Of a stretch of DNA of 64,000 nucleotides, positions 46,501-60,180 are shown piece by piece. A model generated the notes under the pieces. The model worked only from the letters and a program-made list of their open reading frames with translations. It was not told the DNA's origin and made no database searches. The DNA lies in the NCBI RefSeq assembly GCF_001648175.1, contig NZ_CP015243.1:124001-188000 (forward strand). Direction: 5' to 3'. Each line of letters begins with the position of its first letter. Within the stretch, counting starts at the first letter, position 1. This DNA comes from Halotalea alkalilenta. Lineage in GTDB: Bacteria > Pseudomonadota > Gammaproteobacteria > Pseudomonadales > Halomonadaceae. The translations under genes and the position numbers were made by a program.

Positions 46501-47232
46501 TCAGCGTAGCGTGATTCGACCGCCACAGCGCCCGGTACCAAGACGGCTGAAGCTGGCCGAAGCGGGGAACTCGTCGATCTTTCGGGCATCGAGGCCAATG
46601 CGCAGCTCAGTGAGGTTGTCGGCTCGATCGCAGACCAGCATCAGCGCGCGCCCATCGGCACCGAAAGCGTCACGAAAGGCCTGGATCAACGCATTGCGCC
46701 CGACCGCCTCGCCTCGGTGATCGAAAAGCCATGCGGCGAAGCGGCTACGCTCCACCTCCTCGAACAGGCTTACTGCCTGAGTGAAATAGCGCTCGGGCGA
46801 AATATCGAAACACGACGCATGCTTGGCGAACTGGTAGCGGTCGAGGCAGCTGCGCTCCCCCGGCATCACCCGCTCGAGCTCGAGCTCCAGGGCTCGATCG
46901 AGAATCAAAGGTTCGATCGAGCAAAAAGGCCCGCTTCGCTCTGGCGCGAAGCGAAAACACCCCTCGCGGTTCCACTCGCCGCGACCGACGCCGTCACGCG
47001 CAAGCGTAGCCGGCAGCCCCGGCCACAGTCCGTGCAGCACCAGCGGACCGGCATCGCCATCGCGGCATTCATCCCGCCCCTGCCCCGCGCCGGCGCAAAA
47101 GCCGGGGTGCCAGGTCAATGCGAGCACGTAATCATCGACCTCCTCGAGGCTCAGCGCCGCCTGGGCGGCGCCGCTGCTCGCCCAGAGTGCAAGCACCGCC
47201 AGGGCAGCGACACGGGCCAGCATCGCGCGCAT
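46501..47232 (-). CDS. Ribonuclease T2 family protein
   Basis: 243 aa from the ATG at 47232 (AGGAG 7 nt upstream; earlier in-frame ATGs at 47247 and 47289 are less likely). Signal peptide 1-25 (ALAVLALWASSGAAQA), so periplasmic. CAS I HGLWP with His67; CAS II FAKHASC with Lys137 and His138, a variant of the usual W-x-KHGTC. Multiple Cys for disulfides. Role: non-specific RNA breakdown, similar in place to E. coli RNase I. Confidence 0.88.
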   Translation of the reverse strand: MRAMLARVAALAVLALWASSGAAQAALSLEEVDDYVLALTWHPGFCAGAGQGRDECRDGDAGPLVLHGLWPGLPATLARDGVGRGEWNREGCFRFAPERSGPFCSIEPLILDRALELELERVMPGERSCLDRYQFAKHASCFDISPERYFTQAVSLFEEVERSRFAAWLFDHRGEAVGRNALIQAFRDAFGADGRALMLVCDRADNLTELRIGLDARKIDEFPASASFSRLGTGRCGGRITLR

Positions 47233-47456
47233 TTCATCTCTCCTCATCGAACCGTTGGTGTCACCGAGTGTCGCATACACACATTGCATGGACCGGGCGC
47301 TTGCCCGATTATCAGCGAAGGATGTGCTTTCTCGCCAAGGCCGCCATCGAACGCGGCGGAATCGGTCTCATCCACGCCCTCCGACGAGGGCCGTCATTGC
47401 AGTCGTGGGCGACTACGTGTAGCCCGGGCACCCACCACCGCACCAGGGAATCCCGT

Positions 47457-48644
47457 ATGGCAGAGCCCGAAACTTCGACCGACTCCTTGTACACCGAAGT
47501 GCCACAAGAGCGTACCTCCAGCCCCTACCGGCGCGCTTCCATCGCCTTCTTCTTCGCCCTTTCCGGCCTCGCTTTCTCCAACTGGGCGGTACGGATTCCC
47601 GATATCCGTGACACGCTCTCGCTCAACGAGGCGCAGATCGGCCTGCTGCTGCTCTGTCCCGTCGCCGGTTCGCTGAGCCTGACCCTGCTGTCGAGCTACT
47701 TGATCAGCACTTTCGGCAGCCGGCGCACCACCCGCATCGGCGCCTACCTGGTCATACTCTCGATCGTGCTGATCGGCTGGTCGCCGAGCGCTTATGCTCT
47801 CGGCGGTGCACTGGTGGTGTTCGGTGCCGGCATGGGCTTGATGAACATCTCGATGAACGATCAGGCCGCGAGCCTCGAGCGGCGCTATCGGCGCTCGATC
47901 ATGTCGTCCTTTCACGGGGTGTTCAGCCTCGGCGGCATGATCGGCTCGCTGAGCGGTGGCGCGCTCGCCGCCGCGGGCCTGCAGCCCGCCTACCATCTCA
48001 GCCTGGTCGCGGTGCTGCTGCTGATCGGCACGCTGATCAGCAAGCGCTTGCTGATCAAGCCACCGCCGCGCGCCGAGCGGGCCGGCGGCCCGCTGTTCGT
48101 ACTGCCCAAGGGGCGGCTGTGGTTGATCGGCGCGATCGCGGCGGCGACGGTATTCGTCGAAGGCTCGATGGCCGACTGGTCGGCGCTGTTTTTGACCGAC
48201 GTCGGCGCAAGCAGGGGGTATGCCGCGCTGGGTCTGGCGGTATTCACCGGATCGATGGCGGTCGGCCGCCTGCTCGGCGACCGCTGGATCGACTTCGTCG
48301 GCCCGATGCGTGCGCTGCAGATCGGCGGAACCTTCGGCGTGATCGGGATAGGCGTGGCGGTACTGTTCGCCTCGCCGAACGTGGCGCTGCTCGGCTTCGT
48401 CCTCGCCGGGCTAGGCATGGCCACGCTCTTCCCCTGCCTGCTCAGCCTCGCCGGACGCAACCCTGCCATGTCGCCCTCCACCGCGATCGCGTCAGTGGCG
48501 ATGATGGGCTATGTCAGCATGCTTGCCGGCCCCCCCATGCTCGGCTTCCTCGCCCATGCGATCGGGCTGCGCCTGGCCTTCATCGCGCTGCTGATCTCGG
48601 CGCTGGTGATCCTCACCATGGCACGCTCTGCCTCCCGCCCCTGA
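47457..48644 (+). CDS. MFS transporter, YbjJ-like
   Basis: 395 aa from the ATG at 47457 (AGGGA upstream; the long upstream in-frame extension is antisense to the ribonuclease gene). 12 TM segments; NWAVRIPDIRDTLSLNEAQI in TM1-loop and SSFHGVFSLGGMIGSLSGG in TM5 are typical of the YbjJ/fucose-permease-like group. Substrate unknown. Ends at a stem-loop. Confidence 0.87.
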   Translation: MAEPETSTDSLYTEVPQERTSSPYRRASIAFFFALSGLAFSNWAVRIPDIRDTLSLNEAQIGLLLLCPVAGSLSLTLLSSYLISTFGSRRTTRIGAYLVILSIVLIGWSPSAYALGGALVVFGAGMGLMNISMNDQAASLERRYRRSIMSSFHGVFSLGGMIGSLSGGALAAAGLQPAYHLSLVAVLLLIGTLISKRLLIKPPPRAERAGGPLFVLPKGRLWLIGAIAAATVFVEGSMADWSALFLTDVGASRGYAALGLAVFTGSMAVGRLLGDRWIDFVGPMRALQIGGTFGVIGIGVAVLFASPNVALLGFVLAGLGMATLFPCLLSLAGRNPAMSPSTAIASVAMMGYVSMLAGPPMLGFLAHAIGLRLAFIALLISALVILTMARSASRP

Positions 48645-48676
48645 GACTCACCGCCAAGACCCCCTGAAACCCTACT

Positions 48677-48696
48677 GGGGCCGGATTTCCGGCCCC
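48677..48696 (+). terminator. Hairpin after the YbjJ-like gene
   Basis: GGGGCCGG, tetraloop ATTT, CCGGCCCC: 8-bp perfect stem 33 nt after the stop codon; no T-run follows. Probable weak terminator. Confidence 0.55.
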
Positions 48697-48760
48697 ATCC
48701 CTCTCGGACTTATTTAGCCGGGCTTCTTTAGTCGATGCTCGACCAAAGGCGCGGGACTTT

Positions 48761-52104
<3,344 letters not shown>

Positions 52105-52139
52105 GCTTTCCTCCTCGATTGTCCGGCTCCCGCCGGGGA

Positions 52140-53429
52140 TCATTCGAAACCGCGACGCGCGATCCTCAACATGTCGCGGTTGAGCGTCTCCAGCGCCTCG
52201 TCGATGCTCGCCTCATTGGTCAATACCCGGTGGGTACGATCGAAGATCGCATTGGAGTAGCGCGGATAGAGCGTCTTGACCAGGCTCGCCGGCCGGGCCA
52301 CCGCCTGCTCCACCGGGCCGCGCATCGTGCCGATGAAGGGTGCCGCCTCGAGCACCTCGGGGTCCTCGAACAGATCGACGTAGCTTGGCAGGTAGGAGAG
52401 GTTGATCGCGCGATACTTCTGGTTTTCGCGCCGGGTCAGGTAGGCGACCAGCTCAGCGGCCTCCTTGGGATGACGCGAGTAGCGCGATACCGCCAGGCTC
52501 CAGCCGCCGAGGGTCGAGACATGGCGACCGCTGGAGCCGCTGGGCACCGGGGCGACACCGACCTTGCCACGCACCGGGCTGCCCTCGCTCTGGGTCAGCG
52601 ACCAGACATAGGGCCAGTTGCGCATGAACACCGCATTGCCCGACTGGAACACCCCCCGCGACTGCTCCTCGACATAGCTCAGCGTGCCCCGGGGCGAGAT
52701 GGTATCGATCCAGCCATGAGCGCGCTCCAGCGCGCGACGGGTGGCGGGATTGTCGACATCGACCTGGCCATCCTGATCGAGGAACAGTCCACCGCCCTCC
52801 GAGACGACCCACTCGAGCAAGTTGCAAGTCAGCCCCTCGTAGGCCCGCCCCTGGAATACGAACCCCCAGATGCCACGGTTGCCCTCCTCGCGTTCGCGCT
52901 GCTGGATGTAGGCGGCGGTATCGGTCATTTCGTCCCAGGTCCGCGGCACCGGTCGGTCGTATTTCTCGAGCAGGTCTTCGCGGTAATAGAGCAGGCTCGC
53001 ATCGGTGTAAAGCGGCATCGCCTTGAGCTCACCATCGATGGTGTTGTTGGCGATCACCGTTTCGAACTGGCCGGAGGTGATGTCCCCGGGCAGCAGCTGG
53101 TGCAGATCATGGAGATGGTCACCGAGGATCCCCGGCCAAGTAGTGTCGGTGAGAATCACATCGATATCGCTGGCCTGGGAGCCGAGCAGCTGCTGGTAGA
53201 GGGCCAGCTGCTCGGTGGAAGAGTTCGGCATCGAGATCAGATTGGCCCGATTACCGGTCTGCTGCGCCCACTCCTCGGCGGCGCGCTGGCAGTGCTCGGC
53301 CTGCTCGGTCGAGCCGCAGGTGAAGTTGATCGTCACTCCTTGGGCATGGACGAGACTGGCCGTCGCGCCCAGGGCGGCCCCGAGGGCCGCCCCATGCATC
53401 CAACGAGTGAAACGAGGACGATGTTGCAT
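52140..53429 (-). CDS. Sugar ABC transporter substrate-binding protein 2
   Basis: 429-aa family-1 solute-binding protein: signal peptide 1-29 (ending VHA), mature start QGVTINFTCGSTEQ. Conserved blocks NSSTEQLALYQQLLGSQASD and GVFQSGNAVFMRNWPYVW. Clear paralogue of the preceding gene at 53482. ThuE/AglE-like; likely alpha-glucoside or trehalose-type ligand. GGGAGAAGG precedes the ATG. Confidence 0.9.
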   Translation of the reverse strand: MQHRPRFTRWMHGAALGAALGATASLVHAQGVTINFTCGSTEQAEHCQRAAEEWAQQTGNRANLISMPNSSTEQLALYQQLLGSQASDIDVILTDTTWPGILGDHLHDLHQLLPGDITSGQFETVIANNTIDGELKAMPLYTDASLLYYREDLLEKYDRPVPRTWDEMTDTAAYIQQREREEGNRGIWGFVFQGRAYEGLTCNLLEWVVSEGGGLFLDQDGQVDVDNPATRRALERAHGWIDTISPRGTLSYVEEQSRGVFQSGNAVFMRNWPYVWSLTQSEGSPVRGKVGVAPVPSGSSGRHVSTLGGWSLAVSRYSRHPKEAAELVAYLTRRENQKYRAINLSYLPSYVDLFEDPEVLEAAPFIGTMRGPVEQAVARPASLVKTLYPRYSNAIFDRTHRVLTNEASIDEALETLNRDMLRIARRGFE

Positions 53430-53481
53430 GGCCTTCTCCCTGGCAGTTGATCGACCCAGCCCAAGGCGAACGCACCGCGCG

Positions 53482-54752
53482 CTACCATCCTCGGCGCGAA
53501 ATCCTCAGCAGATCGCGATTGAGCCCTTGCAGCGCCTCATCCGCGGTCGACTCTCCCGACAGCGCACGATGGGTACGCGAGAACACCGCGGTGGTGAACC
53601 GCGGATAGAGCGTACGAGTCTCGGACGCCGGGCGCGGCATCGCATTGGCCAACGGTTCGCGCAGCTCGGCCATGAACGGCACGGCGGCGAGCACCTCGGG
53701 ATCATCGTAGAGCGCTTCGAACGTCGGCATCGCTGAACGCTCGATCGCCGCGCGCTTTTGTGCCTCGTATCCACCGAGATGGGCCACCAGCGACGCGGCC
53801 TGCTCGGGATGGCGGGAATAGCGCGACACCGCAAGCCCCCAGCCACCCAGCCCCGAAACATGCCCGCCGCCTTCGCCGCGCGGCATCAGGGTCACGCCGA
53901 TCTTGCCGCGTACCGCACTGTTGGCGTTCTGGCCCAGCGCCCAGGCGTAGCTCCAGTTACGCATGAACACTGCGTTGCCGTTCTGGAACACCGCTCGCGC
54001 CTCCTCCTCGGTGTAGTTGAGCGTGCCGGGCGGCGAGATCGTACCCACCCAGCCCGCGGCCCTGGTCAGCGCCCGCTCGGCCGGCGCCGAGAGCACATCC
54101 ACCCGGCCATCGGCATCGATGTAGTTCGAGCCACCCTCGGAGAGCAGCCATTCGAGCGCATTGACGGTCAAGCCTTCGTAGGAGCGCCCCTGGAAGGCAT
54201 ATCCCCACATCCCCCGATTGCCCGCGGCGCGCTCTTCACGCTGGATGTACGCAGCGGTCTCGGTGAGTTCGTCCCAGGTTTCGGGCACCGGCCGATCGTA
54301 CTTCTCGAGCAGATCCTCACGGTAATAGAGGATGCTGACGTCGGCGAAGGCCGGCAATGCGACCATCCGACCTTCGACTATATTGTTGTCCACCACGCGG
54401 GGAAACTGGCCATCGGTGAGATCAGCGGGCAGGTGGCCCGCCAGATCGACGAGGTGATCGCCGAGCACCCCGGGCCAGACCGAGTCGATCGTCATGACAT
54501 CGATGTCGGGCGAACGCGAGCCCAGGAGCTGTTGGTAAAGCGCCAGCTGCTCGGTGCCCGAAAAAGGCATCGAGACCAGCTGTACACGATTACCGGTGAG
54601 TTCGGCCCACTCCTGGGCGGCACGGACACAAGGGGTGTCCGAGACATCGCCGCCACCGCAGGTGAAGCGGATGGTGACCCCCTCGGCATTCGCCGCCTGC
54701 CCTCCAACCAGCGCCAACGCCAAAGCGCAGGCGCCCCAACCACGCAGACGGC

Positions 54753-54756
<4 letters not shown>
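53482..54756 (-). CDS. Sugar ABC transporter substrate-binding protein 1
   Basis: 424 aa starting at GTG 54756, which overlaps the ATPase stop (GTGA). Signal peptide 1-24 (ending ANA). Shares GTEQLALYQQLLGSRSPDID, YYREDLLEKYDRPVPETWDE and FQNGNAVFMRNWSYAW with its tandem copy. Having two binding proteins suggests two ligand ranges for a single transporter. Confidence 0.9.
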
Positions 54757-55889
<1,133 letters not shown>

Positions 55890-55972
55890 CGCGTTGCACC
55901 TCCCGAATGCCCGGGCAGTACCCGGCTTGTCATGATCGATCGGCTGCCGTGCGTCCGCGCACGGCAGCTGCG

Positions 55973-56854
55973 TCAGCCTTTCACCGCCCCAGCGGTGAGT
56001 CCCGAGACGATGCGCCGCTGGAAGATCACTACCAGCACCACCAGCGGCACGGTGACCACCACCGACGCGGCCATGATCGGCCCCCAGGGCAGTTCGTACT
56101 GGCTGCCACCGGAGATCAGCGCGATCGCCACCGGCACGGTGCGCTGCGAGTCGGTCAGGGTGAAGGTCAAGGCGAAGAGGAACTCGTTCCAGGCTGCGAT
56201 GAAGGCGAGCAGGCCGGTGGTCGCCATCGCCGGCCACATCAACGGCAGGAACACCCGGGTCAGGGTGACCCACGGCGTCGCACCGTCCATGATCGCCGCC
56301 TCCTCGAGCTCGTGGGGCAGCTGGCGCATGAAGGTCGTCAGCACCCAGACGGTGAACGGGAGGGTGAAAATGGTGTAGGAAAGCACCAGCGCCCAGGGCG
56401 TGTTGTAGAGCCCCAGCCAACGAATCACCTCGAACAGCCCGGAGAGCACCGCGATCTGCGGGAACATCGATACGCCGAGCACGATCACCAGCACCGCTCC
56501 GCGCCCGCGAAAACGCACTCGACCCAGCGCATAGGCGGCAGTGAGCGCGAGCAGCAGCGCCAGAAAGACCACGCAGACGGCGACCAGCACCGAGTTGAAG
56601 ATGCTGCGTACGAAAGTCGGCTGAGCGAACAGAGCGCGGTAGTTGGAAAGATCGAAGCTCTGGATCCAGAAGCTCACGTCGAACAGCGCGCTGGAAGGTT
56701 TGAGCGAGGTGATGATCGCGTAATAGAACGGGAACACCGCATAGATACCCAGCACCAGCACCAGGCACCAGAAACCGAGCCGGCAGAGCGCGCGCTTGAG
56801 CGGCGCGAGACCGCTGCGGCGCGAGCGGGAACGGGAGGCGACGTTGGCGCTCAT
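55973..56854 (-). CDS. Sugar ABC transporter permease, MalG type
   Basis: 293 aa from the ATG at 56854, overlapping the stop of the previous gene (ATGA). 6 TM segments; EAA loop ELEEAAIMDGATPWVTLTRV near residue 195. C-terminus QRRIVSGLTAGAVKG is the typical MalG/UgpE ending. Confidence 0.93.
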   Translation of the reverse strand: MSANVASRSRSRRSGLAPLKRALCRLGFWCLVLVLGIYAVFPFYYAIITSLKPSSALFDVSFWIQSFDLSNYRALFAQPTFVRSIFNSVLVAVCVVFLALLLALTAAYALGRVRFRGRGAVLVIVLGVSMFPQIAVLSGLFEVIRWLGLYNTPWALVLSYTIFTLPFTVWVLTTFMRQLPHELEEAAIMDGATPWVTLTRVFLPLMWPAMATTGLLAFIAAWNEFLFALTFTLTDSQRTVPVAIALISGGSQYELPWGPIMAASVVVTVPLVVLVVIFQRRIVSGLTAGAVKG

Positions 56855-57825
56855 CTCGAGACTCCCAGTTGACGACGGCCAAGGTAGAGATAGATCACTG
56901 CGATCAGCGAGATCACCAAAAACAGCAGCGTGGAGGCGGCACTGCCGTAGCCGACGTCCTGGAACTCGACCAGCTGCTGGCGAGCATAGACCGACATGGT
57001 CATGGTGCTCGCCGAGTTGGAGGTCAGCACGTAGACCAGGTCGAAGATGCGCAGCCCGTCGAGCACGCGGAAGATCACCGCGACCAGCAGCGCCGGGGTG
57101 ATCAGTGGCAGGGTGACGCGGAAGAACACCCGCACGGGGTGGATGCCATCGACCTCCGCGGCCTCGTAGCAGTCCGAGGGCAGCATCTGCAGCGCAGCGA
57201 GCACCAAAAGCGCCACGAACGGCGTGGTCTTCCATACATCGACCATGATCACCGCCCACATCGAAAGATTGGCATCGGCGGTCCAGGCCAGCGGCGCGTC
57301 GAGCACGCCCAGCACCATCAGCGCATGATTGAGGATGCCGAACTGGTCGTTGAGCATCCATGCCCACATCTGCGCCGACACCACGGTCGGGATCGCCCAG
57401 GGAATCAGCATCGCCGCCCGAACCAGCGTGCGCCCTCTGAACTTGGCGTTGAGCACCAGCGCAACGATCACCCCGAGCACCACCTCGAGACTCACCGATA
57501 CCACGGTGAAGTAAAGCGTGTTGCCCACCGCGTTCCACCAGTCCGGATCGGCGAGCACGCCGTACCAAATACCATCCTCATAGAGCAGGTAGTTCTCGAA
57601 CCCGATCCACTGCGCGGCGGCCAGGTCATTGAGCTCGGCGTCGGTGAAGCTGAACCACAGCGTGCGTAGCAGCGGCCAGCCCGCGACCAGCGCAAGGCCG
57701 ATGAGCATGGGAGAGAGAAACAACCAGGCGGCGCGCACCCGTTGGCGACGCACCCGAGTCGCCCGCCCGCGAGGGGGGCCGCCGCTGCGGTTCGGTGACT
57801 CGATCGATGACATGGCTTCGGTCAT
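56851..57825 (-). CDS. Sugar ABC transporter permease, MalF type
   Basis: 324 aa from the ATG at 57825 (AAGGGG upstream; an ATG 15 nt further in is an alternative). Arg-rich cytoplasmic N-terminus, 6 TM segments, EAA loop DCYEAAEVDGIHPVRVFFRV. First gene of the alpha-glucoside operon permease-permease-ATPase-SBP-SBP-glucosidase. Confidence 0.93.
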   Translation of the reverse strand: MTEAMSSIESPNRSGGPPRGRATRVRRQRVRAAWLFLSPMLIGLALVAGWPLLRTLWFSFTDAELNDLAAAQWIGFENYLLYEDGIWYGVLADPDWWNAVGNTLYFTVVSVSLEVVLGVIVALVLNAKFRGRTLVRAAMLIPWAIPTVVSAQMWAWMLNDQFGILNHALMVLGVLDAPLAWTADANLSMWAVIMVDVWKTTPFVALLVLAALQMLPSDCYEAAEVDGIHPVRVFFRVTLPLITPALLVAVIFRVLDGLRIFDLVYVLTSNSASTMTMSVYARQQLVEFQDVGYGSAASTLLFLVISLIAVIYLYLGRRQLGVSR

Positions 57826-57859
57826 TGAGGACCCCTTGCAGCCGACTGTGCGGATGTTT

Positions 57860-57890
57860 CGATCAAGCAACGTCGTCGCTATCTTGATCG
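57860..57890. promoter_or_regulatory. Inverted repeat in the alpha-glucoside operon promoter
   Basis: CGATCAAG (57860-57867) and CTTGATCG (57883-57890) form a perfect 8-bp inverted repeat with a 15-bp spacer, 35 bp upstream of the malF-type start codon. Likely a regulator site; which regulator is unknown. Confidence 0.5.
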
Positions 57891-58027
57891 TTAAAGAACG
57901 CAGCCCAGGAATACTCCAAAGCAGCTTCTACCCACAGCTAGACCTTAGCCGCAAACCAAACGGGAAGGCGCTGTCATCGGGCATGCAAGAAGATTTTTAC
58001 GACCAAAGTAGGAGAAGACGCGCACTG

Positions 58028-58050
58028 GGCGGGAGGAAAGAAATCCCGCC
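58028..58050 (-). terminator. Hairpin after the GntR/UTRA gene
   Basis: GGCGGGA and TCCCGCC form a 7-bp perfect stem with a 9-nt loop, 23 nt beyond the regulator stop codon on the minus strand. The loop is T-rich but no T-run follows the stem. Weak terminator candidate separating it from the sugar operon. Confidence 0.4.
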
Positions 58051-58072
58051 TGGCGTGGGCGAGCCGCGCGGC

Positions 58073-58807
58073 TCATTCAGACTGCTCGGGGACTTCGACG
58101 CTGACCTGGATGGCATCGTGACGCCAGTACTCCAGGTCGCAGTCGATGATGCGGTCGAACTGATCCCGGTTGACCCGGGTGATCTGCAGCGCCGGGCTAC
58201 CGGCCGCAGCCCGAAGCGCGAGCGCCGCGTCGGCGGCCAGCGCGATCGGGGTGATCTCGAAACGCACCCGGCCATAGCGAATGCCGTACTGCCCAGCATA
58301 GAGCTCGGTGAGCGAGCGGGTGAGATCGAGCTCGAGCAGGCCGGGGAAATAAGCCGGATTGAGATTGTGTTCGACATACAGCACTTGGCGCCCGTCGATC
58401 CTGCGCACCCGGCGGATCTGGATCACCTTGGACAGCGCCGGCAGCGCAAGCAAGGCACAGACCTCGCCACTGGCCGGAACGAGCCGGGCATGAACCACCT
58501 CGGTGGCGGGTGAGCGGCCTTGTGCCTCGACCATGGCGTGGAAGTGGGTGCGTGCCAGCGGGTTGTAGCGCACCCGGGCAGGCGAAACGAACCATCCCCT
58601 GCGCTCCTCGCGGTAGATCAATCCCTCCGCCTCCAGTTGGCTCAGCGCCTCGCGCAGGGTGATCCGGGTGGTGTCGAACAGCTCGCTGAGCCTGCGCTCC
58701 GCCGGCAGCTTGCCGTTCGGAGGCAGCAAGCCTTGGCCGATCTGCTCGACCAGCGCCTGTCTGATGGTGCCGACAGCGCCGATGGAACGTGGTGGGGCAT
58801 CGGACAC
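58073..58807 (-). CDS. GntR-family regulator with UTRA domain (HutC subfamily)
   Basis: 244 aa from the GTG at 58807 (GGAG 7 nt upstream). N-terminal winged helix (about 15-75, PAERRLSELFDTTRITLREA) and a UTRA effector domain (about 95-235, IQIRRVRRIDGRQVLYVEHN; QITRVNRDQFDRIIDCDLEYW). Divergent from the importer at 59055. Two TGGTCTAGACCA-like palindromes, the operator type of HutC-subfamily proteins, lie between them, so autoregulation and control of that importer are likely. Effector unknown. Confidence 0.9.
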   Translation of the reverse strand: MSDAPPRSIGAVGTIRQALVEQIGQGLLPPNGKLPAERRLSELFDTTRITLREALSQLEAEGLIYREERRGWFVSPARVRYNPLARTHFHAMVEAQGRSPATEVVHARLVPASGEVCALLALPALSKVIQIRRVRRIDGRQVLYVEHNLNPAYFPGLLELDLTRSLTELYAGQYGIRYGRVRFEITPIALAADAALALRAAAGSPALQITRVNRDQFDRIIDCDLEYWRHDAIQVSVEVPEQSE

Positions 58808-58822
58808 TCGATTGCTCCATTT

Positions 58823-58834
58823 TGGACTAGACCA
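58823..58834. promoter_or_regulatory. HutC-type operator, regulator side
   Basis: TGGACTAGACCA: one mismatch to the palindrome TGGTCTAGACCA; 16 bp upstream of the GntR/UTRA start codon. Placed to autoregulate. Confidence 0.65.
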
Positions 58835-59010
58835 GATTGACGAAAGTGTCACGGGACGCGCCGACACGGCTCGCGCCATCATCGCTCAGCCGATGACGCA
58901 CAGATGAAAAGCAAGCCCCGTGCCAGTGTTTTCAAGGGTTGCGCAGCGAACCATGACGACCAGGCACAGCGAAATATCATCTCGACGGACTAAATTGGCT
59001 CGGGTTTTGC

Positions 59011-59022
59011 TGATCTAGACCA
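59011..59022. promoter_or_regulatory. HutC-type operator, transporter side
   Basis: TGATCTAGACCA: one mismatch to TGGTCTAGACCA; 33 bp upstream of the binding-protein start codon. Paired with the copy at 58823. Confidence 0.65.
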
Positions 59023-59054
59023 GATCCATCCCTCGTCCCGTCCAGGAGTACCGC

Positions 59055-60107
59055 ATGAATCGCTTGCTCGCTTCAATGATCGGTCTGACCATCACCATGG
59101 GCTGCGGCCTCGCCGCGGCCGAGATTCCCTCCGAGCTGGAAGAAGCCGCACGCCAGGAGGGCCGGGTCGACAGCGTAGGCATGCCGGACAGCTGGGCCAA
59201 CTGGAAGGACACCTGGGAGGACCTGCAGCGGATCTATGGGCTCGAGCACATCGACACCGACATGAGCTCGGCCCAGGAAATCGCCAAGTTCGCCGCCGAG
59301 GGAGAGAACGCCACCGCCGACATCGGCGATGTCGGCGCCTCCTTCGGCCCGCGCGCGGTGCAAAGGGGCGTTACCCAGCCCTACAAACCGACCACCTGGG
59401 CACAGATTCCCGATTGGGCCAAAGATGAAGACGGCCACTGGGCGCTGGCCTACACCGGCACCATAGCCTTCATCGTCAACACGCAGCTGGTCGATGAGGT
59501 GCCCCATAGCTGGGCCGATCTGCTCGAAGGCGACTACAAGGTGACCATCGGTGACGTTGGCGCCGCTTCCCAGGCGGCAAGCGGGGTGCTCGCCGCAGCC
59601 TATGCCAACGGCGGCAGCGAACACGACCTGACACCGGCGCTCGACTTCTTCGCCGAGCTCGCAAAGCAAGGAAGGCTGTCGTTCACCAACCCGGTGATCA
59701 GCAACATCGAGCGCGGCGAAGTCGAGGTCGGCATCGTCTGGGACTTCAACGCCCTCAACTACCGCGACCAGATCGACCGCGACCGCTTCGAGGTGCTGAT
59801 TCCCTCCGACGGTTCGCTGACCTCCGGCTATACCACGATCATCAACAAGTACGCCAAGCACCCCAACGCGGCCAAACTGGCCCGCGAGTACATTTTCTCC
59901 GATGCAGGCCAGATCAACCTGGCCCGCGGCTACGCCCGTCCGATCCGGGCCGAGCACCTCACCTTGCCCGAAGACGTCGCCGCCCAGCTGTTGCCAGCCG
60001 AGCAGTATGCCGCCGCCCGCCCGGTCGAAGATGCCGCCGCGTGGGAACAGAGCGCCCAGCGGCTGCCGCGGCAGTGGCAGGAGCACGTACTGATCAACAT
60101 GCAGTGA
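59055..60107 (+). CDS. PotD/iron-type ABC transporter substrate-binding protein
   Basis: 350 aa; signal peptide 1-22 (ending LAAA). Type-2 periplasmic-binding fold with SVGMPDSWANWKDTWEDLQR, ALAYTGTIAFIVNTQL and a C-terminal SGYTTIINKYAKHPNAAKLA. Resembles the polyamine/2-aminoethylphosphonate/iron binding group; ligand cannot be decided. AGGAG precedes the ATG. First gene of a four-gene importer operon governed by the divergent GntR/UTRA protein. Confidence 0.87.
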   Translation: MNRLLASMIGLTITMGCGLAAAEIPSELEEAARQEGRVDSVGMPDSWANWKDTWEDLQRIYGLEHIDTDMSSAQEIAKFAAEGENATADIGDVGASFGPRAVQRGVTQPYKPTTWAQIPDWAKDEDGHWALAYTGTIAFIVNTQLVDEVPHSWADLLEGDYKVTIGDVGAASQAASGVLAAAYANGGSEHDLTPALDFFAELAKQGRLSFTNPVISNIERGEVEVGIVWDFNALNYRDQIDRDRFEVLIPSDGSLTSGYTTIINKYAKHPNAAKLAREYIFSDAGQINLARGYARPIRAEHLTLPEDVAAQLLPAEQYAAARPVEDAAAWEQSAQRLPRQWQEHVLINMQ

Positions 60108-60180
60108 GTGGGTTGAACATCATCATGGTGATATTCGACGGGCTCGCCCATGACCACCTAGCCGGCGAGGAGCTTTTGGC

